Positions 24,184-34,779 of a stretch of 64,000 nt of DNA are shown here, in pieces. Where the stretch lies: assembly GCF_027887165.1 (NCBI RefSeq), contig NC_077228.1:179296499-179360498 (forward strand), written 5' to 3'. The stretch is from Monodelphis domestica. Lineage: Eukaryota > Chordata > Mammalia > Didelphimorphia > Didelphidae. The position numbers were made by a program, and so were the translations under genes. Under the pieces are notes generated by a model. It did not search any database. It was not told the origin of the DNA and saw nothing but the letters and a program-made list of their open reading frames with translations. How positions within the stretch are numbered: position 1 is the stretch's first letter; every line of letters starts with the position of its first letter.

Positions 24184-24469
24184 CAGGCATCCCTCGGGGG
24201 AACTTGAAATGTATATGTTTTGGATAAAGGGGGGACCACTACACAGTATTGGATAATAATGTACAATGTACTTTATTATTACTGTATTTAATGTTGGTAA
24301 TGCCTTACCATCTATTTATAAACTAAATTTTATTTTACATATGTACATAGAAAGAAAATTATGTAATATATGGGCTCAGCAGGTATAATGCAACATTACA
24401 TCCATGATTTCAGCCATCCTCAGTAACACTTGGAACATATCCTCTGAAGATACAAAGGGCCCTACTGTA
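24184..24469 (+). mobile_element. Tigger/MER2-like non-autonomous DNA transposon (pogo group)
   Basis: Ends resemble the pogo-type inverted repeats: CAGGCATCCCTCGGGGG at the left and AGGGCCCTACTGTA at the right. The interior is AT-rich, and a line reading GATACAAAGGGCC near the right end recalls the family consensus. About 286 bp, which is MITE-sized, with no ORF. Confidence 0.5.
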
Positions 24470-24498
24470 AATTGCTGTTACTGTTGCTATTGATCTCT

Positions 24499-24660
24499 TT
24501 AAAAAGGATCATTGATACATGTAAAACCCAGTGGAATTGCTCATCAGCTCTGGGAGGGGGGAGGGAAAAAACATGAATCATGTAAACATGGGAAAATATC
24601 CTAATTTAATTAATTAAACTAATTTTGAAAATTTTTAAGAAAGAAATGGTAATGAGATTT
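24499..24660 (+). mobile_element. L1 3'-end fragment, 5'-truncated
   Basis: Reads CCAGTGGAATTGCTCATCAG, CTCTGGGAGGGGGGAGGG and CATGAATCATGTAAACATGG, then A/T-rich. It is the same 3' UTR end seen in sense at 60900-61100 and antisense at 51734 and 59733. Confidence 0.7.
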
Positions 24661-26266
24661 GTTAAAAAAATAATAAAGAGGATCGTTGGAGGGGGACAAA
24701 TTTCAAATATCAACAAGTAAATCCCATGTTAAAATAGAATGATTCAAAATTGCACTTAGAAATATGATAAAAATGTTCTTTTCTCATCCTCCTTGCCCTT
24801 AACTCCTACCATTTAATTTAGCATTGTCTTAAGTATTTGTTTAAATATTAAGCTAATGTCTTATCCATAACATATTTTACCTTTCACAATGCATTTCTAT
24901 TATAATTATACTGAAATTCCTACTAAGCAATCAACATTTTAGTGTTTTTGTCATTAATTTTACTCAATAATGGATAGCATAATTTTTTTGTAGTCAATAT
25001 TTTCCATAAAAAACAACAGTATTGTTGGAGTTTGGGGTGTTCAAAGGTATGACTGAGAAAATGACAGATTAAAGAAATAAGCCATTATCTAATAAAAAAA
25101 AAAAAGATGATCAGAACTGGGCAAGCAGAAGCAGCTTTAGTGATTAATCTTTCTCTGAGAATAATATGTCAAAAAGATATAGGGAGATCAGGAACAGAAG
25201 TGCATTTGTAATTACTGAGAAATCATCAGAGCAGATAAGTCCTTATTGTTCTTGGACTTTCCTTCAAATTCACATCCTAGTATCACAAAGTTTTTGGTGG
25301 TTATGTTTTGTTTGTTTGTTTTTTTAAAAGAAATGTCATGTTCATTTCACTTTGTATCAATTATCTTTTAATTGCTTAATTCAATTGCCTTTCTCAGTTC
25401 TTACCCTCCTTGACATCTCTTTTGGCCAAACGCTCATTAGCAGCAAAACATAAGTTTAGAATCTGAAGAGTTTGAATAAATTATGATGAATCAATCAAAT
25501 AATAATTTTTAAAGAATCTTTTTACTAAATATATACAAAATTATACAGGCATAGCACTCTGAATTGGGTCGGGAGGTTATATCCAGACCAGTAACAACAT
25601 TTCAGGAGAATAAATAATTTGCAAAATTTTAAATTCTCCCTTCTAGATGGCAATTTATATGAATCTTCCTCAAGATATTTATGTTAAAACTCCTTTTTGG
25701 GTGTCAGGAGCCAGAGTGTGGTATTTGAAGAACAGCAAAAAGGGCAATGGCATTGTATTTGAGAAGCAATGGAGGGAACTAAAGTTTAAGAAAACTGAAA
25801 AGATAGAAAGGAACCTGGTTGTGCATAGCTTTCTGGAGGATTTCTATTTCATCCTGAACTAATAGGGAACCAATGAAGTTCACTGACTAGAGGGGGTAAA
25901 CACGGTCAGACCTATGGAAAATCACTGGCTGCTGAATGGAGGACAGATTAGGGTGAGCAGAGATCTGAGACCAGAAGACTAGTCAGTAGACTATTAGAAT
26001 TATCTAGTAATGGGCCACCAGGGACTGTCCTAGGTTGTGTGAATGGAAAGGAGACCTATATTAAAGATGGTAAGAAAGAAATTATAAGATCTGGCAATAG
26101 ACTGGATATGGGGAGTAAAACTGAGGACTTAAGGATGACCTGAGATTTGAGTATAGAGGAAGATGGTCGTCATGTCTTCGACAGCTACAGGGAAGTGTAA
26201 TTAGAAGAGATGTTGGAGTTTGAAAGATGAGTTCCATTTCACATGTGTTTGGTTTGAGATGTATAA

Positions 26267-26583
26267 TGTAGTAAGAAAATCATGATATTGATTAAGATAT
26301 TGTATAAAGCGATCTCTGAGGGTGCAGGCAAGGCAGAGTGTTGTGTGTGAAACTAGAACTTGGGACTTTTTCTCTGGCTGCTGGGGGAGGCAGACATCTG
26401 AGACCTTGCTCTGTGCTGGGAGAAGAAAAGATCTAACCAACTGCCAGAACCTTTTCCTGTGTTCTTCCTTCTAAGTTCTGATCTCACACACAACACTCTG
26501 CCTTGCCTGTACCCTTAGAGATCTCTTTATCAAATATCTTATTTTAATAAATACTTAATCAATATCATAATTTCCTTACTACA
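26267..26583. mobile_element. foldback (MITE-like) DNA element, 317 bp with terminal inverted repeats of about 100 bp
   Basis: Left end TGTAGTAAGAAAATCATG is mirrored at the right end by CATAATTTCCTTACTACA. The inverted arms run inward about 100 bp on each side, through ATTGATTAAG, GATCTCT and GGCAAGGCAGAGTGTTGTG. Both sides are flanked by ATAA (26263-26266 and 26584-26587), a possible 4-bp target duplication. It splits the L2-like LINE. No ORF for a transposase. The superfamily is unassigned. Confidence 0.75.
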
Positions 26584-26737
26584 ATAAGGAATATCCAATC
26601 TGAGATATCTAAAAGGCATTTGGTGATGAAAGATTTTTTCAGGAGAGAGACTAGGATGGATATTACAGATCTAGGAATCATCTGCATAGAGATGATAATT
26701 GAACTCATGGCAATTTATAAGAGATGATAAAGTGAGA

Positions 26738-26741
<4 letters not shown>

Positions 26742-26814
<73 letters not shown>
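26742..26814. repeat. (GA)n microsatellite
   Basis: About 36 AG units in an uninterrupted run inside the L2-like reverse-transcriptase region. Confidence 0.95.
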
Positions 26815-26819
<5 letters not shown>

Positions 26820-26890
26820 TCTGAGGATGAACCTTGAGAGCCTGATAAGTAATGGCCACAAACTGGATGAAGATCCAACAATGGAGAATG

Positions 26891-27125
26891 ATGCAGAGGA
26901 GCTTGGTGGAACAGTGACTAGAGTACTGGGCCCAAAATCAGGAAGATCTAAATTCAGATAGGGGTTTAAACACTGTGTAACCCTGGGCTTGTTTCCTCAG
27001 TTGTAAAAATGGGGACAAAATTACCACCTATCTCATAGGGTTGACAGAAGGATGAAATGATATATTATTAATGTAATTTGGTACAGTGTCTGGCATGTTA
27101 ATGGGAGCTACATAAATACTTATTT
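26891..27125 (+). repeat. MIR/THER-type SINE inserted in the L2-like LINE
   Basis: Reads GTGGAACAGTGACTAGAGTA, GTTTCCTCAGTTGTAAAAAT, CTCATAGGGTTGACAGAAGG and TACATAAATACTT, the full sense order of a MIR/THER element. Confidence 0.7.
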
Positions 27126-27171
27126 TCAGAGGGAACATAGAAGAGAATATACAGAAGGTGTTCAATAGTGT

Positions 27172-27813
27172 TGTGAAGAGAGAATAAAACTCTTAATTTA
27201 TTTTTAATGTAATCAGCAACCTTTAATTTAATCAAATCAAGAATTTTAAATACCCCTACTTAGCACTTGGTAAATGTCTAAGTAAGAGGGCTCACAAGTC
27301 ACTTACTAGTTCACACTCCCAAAGCAAATTGGGAAGAGAAGACAGGAAGTGATGTGGAAAAAGGACTATAAAAGGCATGACTGAAGACAAAATTCCTTCC
27401 TTCCCTCCTTGGTTATTTGCTGAGGAGACCCTCTCTCTCGACTGATGCTTCAGTGAGACACTTTTCAGCATGAGCTCTGGTAAGATTCTTTGTGGTCTTA
27501 GCCTCATGTGCACCAAAGGCTATGGGTGATTTTTTTCAGTGTCTTCTGGCACTTCAGATTTTGGCATCCTAATTAGGACTCTGGATTCTAGGGAGACTCT
27601 CTTTTGGATCTGCATTTGCAGTCTAGGATTTAGGTATTTGTAACTAGGCAATTTTTTCCCCTACCTCTTTCTTATATTTCATATCTCTACCCAGTTGTAA
27701 ATAAAAGCTGCCTACCGTCATTTTGACTGGAGAAGTTAATTATTTTATAAACAGTGACCACAATTTAATTATTTTAATTCATATATTTAGTTAAACGAAT
27801 TCTAAATCTTACA
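27172..27813 (+). mobile_element. solo LTR fossil, 642 bp, class I-like
   Basis: Begins TGTGAAGAG and ends CTTACA, with the exact 4-bp duplication GTGT on both sides (27168-27171 and 27814-27817). It contains a TATA-type box (GACTATAAAAGGC, about 27366) and a downstream poly(A) signal (AATAAAAGC, about 27701), in LTR order U3-R-U5. It interrupts the L2-like LINE. A 4-bp duplication fits gammaretrovirus-like elements. No internal region remains. Confidence 0.7.
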
Positions 27814-27989
27814 GTGTCAAAGACATGGGATTGAGAAAGGGCCATGAAAGTTGGTAATTAAGAGATCACTGGTAATACTGAAGAAAGCAGATTCAGTTGA
27901 ATGATAAGGTCAGTGGAGGAACCCAAGTGATAAGGCAAGATAAAGCAGGACCACCCATCCCACTCAAAAAGCACAGCAAGGTATATAAT

Positions 27990-28252
27990 TGAAAATTTGT
28001 TACCCTAAAAAAAGAACTACATTTCCCAGGAGACCACTGACTTCCTGACTGTAGATAGGGAATAAATAACCAGTGGGCCTTCCTTTGGCATGCAGCCAGC
28101 AGTGATGGTGGTGAGTGGGGATTTTGAAATTAGCTAACCAGCCACGGGGACATGGTCTTTATTTGTATCTTCTTTATTACTTAATTTCCAATGATCATTT
28201 AATAAACCTCCTAAAAACATATTTTTACTATTAAGATTAAAATTTAAATTTA
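27990..28252 (+). repeat. left LTR of the fossil
   Basis: Direct-repeat partner of 32769-33056, about 25 bp shorter in the middle. It carries AATAAA near its 3' end. Confidence 0.65.
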
Positions 28253-31200
28253 TAGGTGGCAACCAGGCTGCTGCCTTTTTCTTTTCCTACTTTTTGCCCA
28301 GTTGCTTGCTCTCCCTACTGGCCAGGCAATTTTTAGCCGGCGGGCTTTTGGTAAAGAAGAGATAAGCCACTTCTCTCACCCATCTACTCAAGTCCATGTT
28401 CCTCAGTTCCTTGTTGCTGTCACTCCTACTACTGCTCCTGATTCTGCTCCCTCCTTCTGCTAAATCCCAGAGGCTTGCTTCTATTCTCTTGCTTCTCCTG
28501 CTCTTGCCTCCTGGGTTGTCCCAACAATCCACTCCTGATCTTCTTGACCTCTATCACTCACCTGGCCCTGGTATGGCTCCACTCCAGCCCCAGCCCCAGG
28601 AACCTGGAGCCCAGCAATCCTCCTAAATCAGCCTCCAACTGGAGCCTGATCCTGACTGCTGTTGCTGATTGCTGCCATGGGGAAGCTGGAAGTTCTTAGA
28701 GCCACTCTTTAGGGCAGATGGTAAAAAATTGGGGTGTATTTTTCCGTTGGCGATTAGCCTCCTAACTCCCTCTCCACTACTGGGGAAACTAGCATTTTAC
28801 CTCAGGTGGGAAGGGGAGAAGTTTTTACTCTTCCAAACAGGAAGTTGATTACAAGGATGGCTATTCTATGAAAGAGCAGTACCTTGCCTATTTCAAACAA
28901 TGAGTGCACTGATCCTTTCACTTATCTTGCCTGAGATTCAAGGGAGAATCAACTCTTTGCCATTCTGGCCTGCTGTAATAAATGGATAAAACAATTTTGA
29001 TAGCAGGAACTCTACATCTTCAAAATCAGGATCAAAAATCCTAAAAGCTCATTTCAGTTCCTTTTGAAATTTGAAAGGATTTTCTACAAATTTTGGGAAA
29101 CGTCTTTTCAGGGATTCAAGTTCCTATGAGGTGAATGGCCTGTGAACCTTAGGTTGCAGTACACCAGCTGTTGATGATAGCTTAGTGATTTCCTTTAATG
29201 GACAGATTTTCTCATGTTCACAGTCAGACTTGTTGTCATTTTCATCTTCATTTCACTTATCAGTGACTTTAGCTGTCTTTTCCTCAGAGACACTGTCAGC
29301 CTGACCATTGTCCTTGCCAATAACCTGATCTAGCCCCTTTTCCTTAATCAATTCCTCAAACACAGTCTTAATCATGCTTTCTAGGTTATCAATAGCCAGT
29401 ATCTTTTCTGCCTTCAGGGGAATCACAAATCCACATAAACTTGAACCAGGATAGGCCAGAGTATAGGGTCTGTTTGAAATGGCAACTGCAACATAGACAT
29501 TGTTATGTTGCCTATATAATCAATAGATTTAACAATCATGTGGGTCATTCTGCTATACAATATATGGTAGACCCAGAAACAAGTAATGACAGTAATCACC
29601 ACAACTCCACAAATAACTTGTTTAAACATTGTTTTTTTTCCTTTCCTACTGTACTCCTCCCTCAATACCTCCTTTCACCTCCCTCTTCAAAAGCTTTTCA
29701 GCTTTGCCCCTCCCCCCTCCTTCCCAGAATGGACCATGAGGTTTAGAGAAGATACTCTTTCTTTCTCAAGTAAGGGAGTTTATTGGGGAAGATAGGACAG
29801 GATGGAAGATGAGGTGAGAGGGATGGGGTTATCCCTATTCTATAATGAGGGTTAGGAGGATTTGGGAAATGTCAGTCCTGTCACAACTATGATACAAGAG
29901 TCTGTCAGGGAGATGGGAGGACAACTGTTTAATCTTCTTTCTTCTTCCTTCAAACTCAAGTCTCAGAGACACCAATATCATCTTCATCACACTTAGTCAC
30001 CAACCAAAAGTTAATTTCTTCTCAGCCTAGCTCCAGAAGCCCCCCAAGGGTCTTTCAGCCTAGGACAGAAGCTAACAGGGGCCCAGTTCATTCAGAGCTT
30101 CTTCTCTGTTCAGCCTGGCTTGGCTTCTCAACTCTCTTTCCTGGGAACATTCCATTTGGAATGTTCCTTTCTTGACTGACAGCTGATATCCTTTACTTTG
30201 TGTTGCATGTTTGGCTTGCCTTGTAAATCCTCTCCTTTACACTGCCTAGTCTCTAAGATTCATTCAATTTGGGATTCCTTCACACTATGCTCAGCAAGGA
30301 GTTCTCCCTTGTTATGGGAGATCCAAGAGTGATGATAATATGAATCTGAACAGATAGAAGAAGGAAATTTAAAGAGTCTGGAGGTGAAATTTTAACCTTT
30401 TACAGACTCCAAATGTTTTATAAAAGTCTCTGTATTTCATTGTATTTTGCTGATTGTTTTAAGATTTAATTTTGTTGTTTTAAGTTCATAAATTAATGTA
30501 TTCAATCTATTCTGTTACACCGAATCATTTTAATATACTGTTTTAACACCTGTTATATTCTGCTCCCTTTCCCCAATAAATATAATGAACAAAATTTCCT
30601 TGTATAAGCCCATTAAAAAAAAAGTTTTGGTTTTTTTTTTCCCATTTTAGCTTTGTTAATTGTCACATAGATGATGGACGGACTCTGTCAAGCTCCTTAA
30701 CAAACTTTGGTAAATTTAATGAGCTAAATATCTCAAATTGATTTTAAGGGGTGTTCAGACATTAATTTTAGAATTGTTTTCTCAACCCTGACTGATCATT
30801 TTGCCTACTTCATGAGTTATTTGTAACAAAAGGTAAGGTCCATTTTAGTAGCTGAGGTGAAGTACAATTATAATCCCCACCTCCCACATTTGTAAAAATG
30901 TGAATGGATGGGACAGTACAGTCTCATACCAAAGGAGCTGAGAAGTTGACCCCAGGACATGGTACCCCTGGACGGCTCCCAAAAGAGGGGCATCTCTCAT
31001 TTGTAACTCCTCTTCTCACTTTACCATTTAACCAGATTGATCTCTAGATTCTTGGTGACATTTTTAGACTCAACAGCAACAGTACAGAGGTTTGATTTTT
31101 CTAGACCCCTCTGTCATATTTTTGTAATGATGGCAGTAATAGATTTTTAAAAATATGTCAGCCAAGGTCGAAACATTGCTAAATCTGAAAAACCTGTGAC

Positions 31201-32768
31201 AAGTATCCATTAGCTTCTAAGGTTTTTTTCTTTAAATGTCATGCAGCAGATTCATTTAAAATATGATAGTGGGTTTGTTTGTTATTATCATTAAATGGGC
31301 TATTCTAACTTTGGGATTTTGATACTTTTAGAATGTGCATTACATGTTGTACTATTGTTCTTATAAAAAAATGTTACTTTGTGAAAATCATTTGCTTGCA
31401 CTCACAGTGGATCATGACCAGGTTTGAAGGAGGACATGGATCTCATTTTTTTTGGTGAGAAATCTTTGTACTTCCTTAGCTGATACAATGATTATAAGCT
31501 ATATATTTTTGATTTAAACAATTTTTTATTATTGCTTTGCTTGCATGTACAATATACTATTTCAGTTTAATTTTTTCTCTCCTTTTTGCATTTGAAGTAC
31601 GTGTTACTAGTATTAAGATTTTCTTTAGTTTAAAATACATTTGCCCTAATGTCAATGCACACCCAAAATGCTTTAGATTACAAAGATGATGCCAGTGTTT
31701 AAAAAAAACTTATGGGATATTGCTTAATAATTCTGTCTGATTCTGGGAGAATGGAATACAAAAAGAGCCATTGCACAATGCCAAAGAAACAAAAAGCCAC
31801 TTGCATAGTGTCAATCGAGCACAAGGTCAAAAAAGACCAAACCCATACAGATAGGATTGATGAACTTTTAAGTCAATACAAAAGTACTTGAACCTAGTGT
31901 GACTCGCATGACATATGTAAAGATGTAGGACTACTTGAACCACACTTGTAAAATAATTTCTATGAAAGTACCTAACAATTGGCTGTTCTGGCTCCCCTAT
32001 CCCTGAGAAATGACAAACAATCAGACCAGGGAATGACATTTTCCTATCACACAAAAATCTAGTTCCTATTCTGTCTTTCATAATGTGGCAACTTTCTGTA
32101 GTCTTGGCTCCTGATCGGATAAGTGCATAATTACATATATCACTTTAATTGGGTCCTGATTCAAGGGCCTGTTATGTATTTATTTTTCTTTTACTTAAGA
32201 TTTTTACACATAGGACTTTGATAGTCTATATTTCATCCAGAAATTATCTTTTCTCTTTTATTTGGATTTTTTTTTAACATTTTTGATTTCTCTTGTCAAT
32301 TGAGTCATATACCTCTTAACTCAGCCATGCATCCCTAAGTGATCCCTGTGTTTTTCAATACCCTCTTCAGGAGGGAATGTATAATTATTCCAAATTTCAA
32401 AGTTTAAATTCTTTTTGAGAGTAATTTTAGGTTAAGAAATATGCTACCTCTCCAAATACAGAAAATGAACTCTTTGGGGAAGGCACCATGAAGGTACCTC
32501 TCCAGACCACATGCTGCACCAGAAGATCCTGAGTGAACTTTGGGATATGGTGATTTGAACTGTGTGGGATTGAATGCATTTGTTTTGTATGAATACGCTT
32601 ATGCCAAAGGGGACTGTCCCCTAACTGGCTTTTTGTCAATGTGTCTAGCAATCAATGGTTTTGTTCTCTTTTCCTCTTATCCTCAAATTACTGTAATTTC
32701 AACATTGGTATGTTTACAAAACCCACTGGAGAGACTAGTCTTTCGTGGGTCTCAGGGGGAATTTATAT
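28253..32768. other. interior of the LTR-element fossil
   Basis: No intact ORF. The plus strand has a leucine- and proline-rich low-complexity patch near 28396-28620, which I do not regard as a gene. On the minus strand around 28930-29450 there is a faint gag-capsid-like coding trace, opposite to the LTR orientation. Other parts (30400-31700) are AT-rich and unrecognised. Confidence 0.4.
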
Positions 32769-33056
32769 TGAAAATCTGTTACCCTATAAAAGAACTACAT
32801 TTCCCAGGAGCCCAATGACTTCCTATTATTAGGTACTTCCTGTAGACAAGGAATAAATATCCAGTGGGCAGTCCTGCCTGTCTCTTCCTTTGGCATGCAG
32901 CCAGCAGTGATGGTGGTGAGTGGGGATTTTAAAAATGGCTAACCAGCCATGGGCACATGGTCTTTATTGGTACCCTCTTTATTCTTTGATTTCTAATGAT
33001 CATTTAATAAACCTCCAAAAAATACAATAATTTTACTATTAAGATTAAATTTTACA
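32769..33056 (+). repeat. right LTR of the fossil
   Basis: A 288-bp copy starting TGAAAATC and ending TTTACA, directly repeated at 27990. It contains an ACTACATTTCCCAG motif. Confidence 0.65.
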
Positions 33057-33964
33057 AACGGGGAGAAGTCCAAACTCCATACATATCTCCAAATTCAGGA
33101 ACTAAAGTTGGACAGATAAGTAAGCCAAAGAAAACCTCTGAGCATAAAAAAACTATTATAAATCTAGAGATCTCCAAAAAAGGAATTAGCTTTGTAATGA
33201 CTACAAATAGAAACTCCAAGGAAAAAAATGAATTTTCCACAAAAAATGGGTAAATTCCTAAGAAAAACAAAGCATGATGTTGTATACATGAAATAACAGC
33301 AATAGCTAGACGGAGAATAAAGAGAAAGTGGTAAACCATACACAAGTAACAGATTCACTGAAAATAAGAATAGAAAAATGGAAATCAATCATTCTGTAAG
33401 AAAGCAAAAAATATAAAAGCAAAACTAAAGGAAAAAAATAAAGTTTTTGATATAAAAAACTGATCTTGAAAATAAATCAATTGATAATTTAGGAATCACT
33501 GAATTTCCTGAAAAATATAATGTAAACATGATTAAAAAAAAAACAAACAAAACTCTATATTCCAAGAAATCATGAATCAAACTATCAGGAAAATCAAGAA
33601 CGAAAAGGGAAGAGAGAATGAATCCACCAATCACCTCTTGAAAGAAACCCTAGGAAAGGAAAAAAAAAACCCTAGGGAAAAAAAAGGAAAAATCCCTGGA
33701 ATATTATAGCCAAAATCTAGAGCTACCATGCCAAAGAAAAATACTAAAGTATCCATTAAAGTAGTTCATTGACCAAAGATGACAGTTAAGTTTCTACTGA
33801 AAGCAAGAAACAATGGAATATAAAATTCCAAAAGGAAAAAAATAAGTTTAAAATCAATGATAATTTATTTTGCAAAGCTTGGCATAAATACATAGGAGAA
33901 AAAATGGTCTTTCCTTCCTTTAGTGGACTACAGAATTTTCAAACATGTCTGATGTAAAAAACAG
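33057..33964 (+). mobile_element. old L1 fragment (ORF1 region), diverged
   Basis: A-rich, with ORF1-like order on the plus strand: ATCATGAATCAAACTATCAG, AATCCACCAATCACCTC, GGAATATTATAGCCAAAATC and GGAGAAAAAATGGTCTTTCC. These parallel the younger L1 at 34780 but are much more decayed. It begins exactly at the end of the right LTR. Confidence 0.6.
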
Positions 33965-34500
33965 TCAATTAGTCAACAAGCATTGTTTGCTAAGGATGCC
34001 AAAAAAAGGCGGGGGGGGGGGGGGGGAAGACACAAAACAAAATATTCCTTGCTCTCAAAGGAACTCAGTTTAAAATGCAAATATATACAAACAAGCTATA
34101 AAAAGGAAAAATAAGAAATAATTAAAAGAGAGTAGGCAAATGAATTAAGAGGGATCAAGAGAAGCTTCCTATAGAAAACTGATTTTTTAGTTAGAATCTG
34201 AAGGAAGCTAGAGAAGACAGTTGGATGATGGAATGGCAGCCAGAAAAAATGCCTGGGGCCAAGAGATGGAGTGTCTTGTTTGAGGAATAGCTAGGGACTA
34301 ATGTTATTGGATTAAAGAGTACGTTTTGAGGACTGAGGTGTAATAAAATTGGAAGGATGGGGAGAAAAGGGTTAGGTTGTGAAGAGTTTTGAATACCAGA
34401 GAATTTTAGGCAGAACTTTAAGCTGAGATTTGAAGAAAGCTAGAAAAGACAGAGATGAGTACCTGGGAGGAAGGCAGACTGTTCTGTCAAGAGAATTTGG
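33965..34500 (-). repeat. L2-like LINE fragment, antisense
   Basis: Plus-strand order TCAACAAGCATTGTTTGC, TATATACAAACAAGCTATAA, GATGGAGTGTCTTGTTTGAG and GTTAGGTTGTGAAGAGTTTT matches the antisense L2-like series. It contains a G16 run at 34011-34026. Confidence 0.65.
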
Positions 34501-34779
34501 AGAGGAGAAAGAAAAGGAAAGATAAAAGGAATATAGTAGAATGGAAAAGAGGAAGAAAAGGGTGGGAGTTTCTATTTCTCATATTTGGGGTCAATGAGAA
34601 GAACAGCATATAAACATGAGAAAAAGGAAGAAAAAGGAAGGGGATATCAGATGAATTGTGCTCATTTGAAACAAGGGGTAAATGTACAGTTTGGTGAGAA
34701 ACATAACAAACTCAACAGGGAGGGTGGAGAAGAGGGAGGATGACACCTAGGTGGGAACCTTTGCAAGCAACTTAGAAAA

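Larger units (their letters stand above)
25690..27985 (-). mobile_element. L2-like LINE body, antisense, interrupted by three insertions
   Basis: On the plus strand the fragments run in the order of an antisense L2-like LINE: 25690-26266, 26584-26890, about 27126-27171 and 27814-27985. The minus-strand translation at about 26690-26671 ends with YHLYADDS, the reverse-transcriptase catalytic YADD signature. Interruptions are a foldback element (26267-26583), a MIR-type SINE (about 26891-27125) and a solo LTR (27172-27813). A (GA)n tract lies within the RT region. Removing the three insertions restores the expected order. The family (L2/CR1 clade) is from the RT motif and memory of the consensus. 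Confidence 0.7.
27990..33056 (+). mobile_element. LTR-element fossil with two LTRs, about 5.1 kb, broken
   Basis: Two direct copies of a sequence of about 260-290 bp (27990-28252 and 32769-33056) start TGAAAAT and share GAACTACATTTCCCAGGAG, GGCATGCAGCCAGCAGTGAT and TTTAATAAACCTCC. They bracket about 4.5 kb. A purine-rich stretch, CTCAGGGGGAA, precedes the right copy, as a polypurine tract would. The two LTRs differ by many substitutions and by small gaps, so the insertion is old. The interior has no intact gene, and I see only faint gag-like signal. No clear target duplication was found. The family is not assigned. Confidence 0.6.

Noticed and set aside
28396-28626. Leucine-rich ORF of 76 aa that looks like a signal peptide followed by a proline-rich tail
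   Set aside because: It lies inside a broken LTR element in a C/T-rich low-complexity patch. The hydrophobicity follows from CTN/CTC codons, and there is no splice or gene context.
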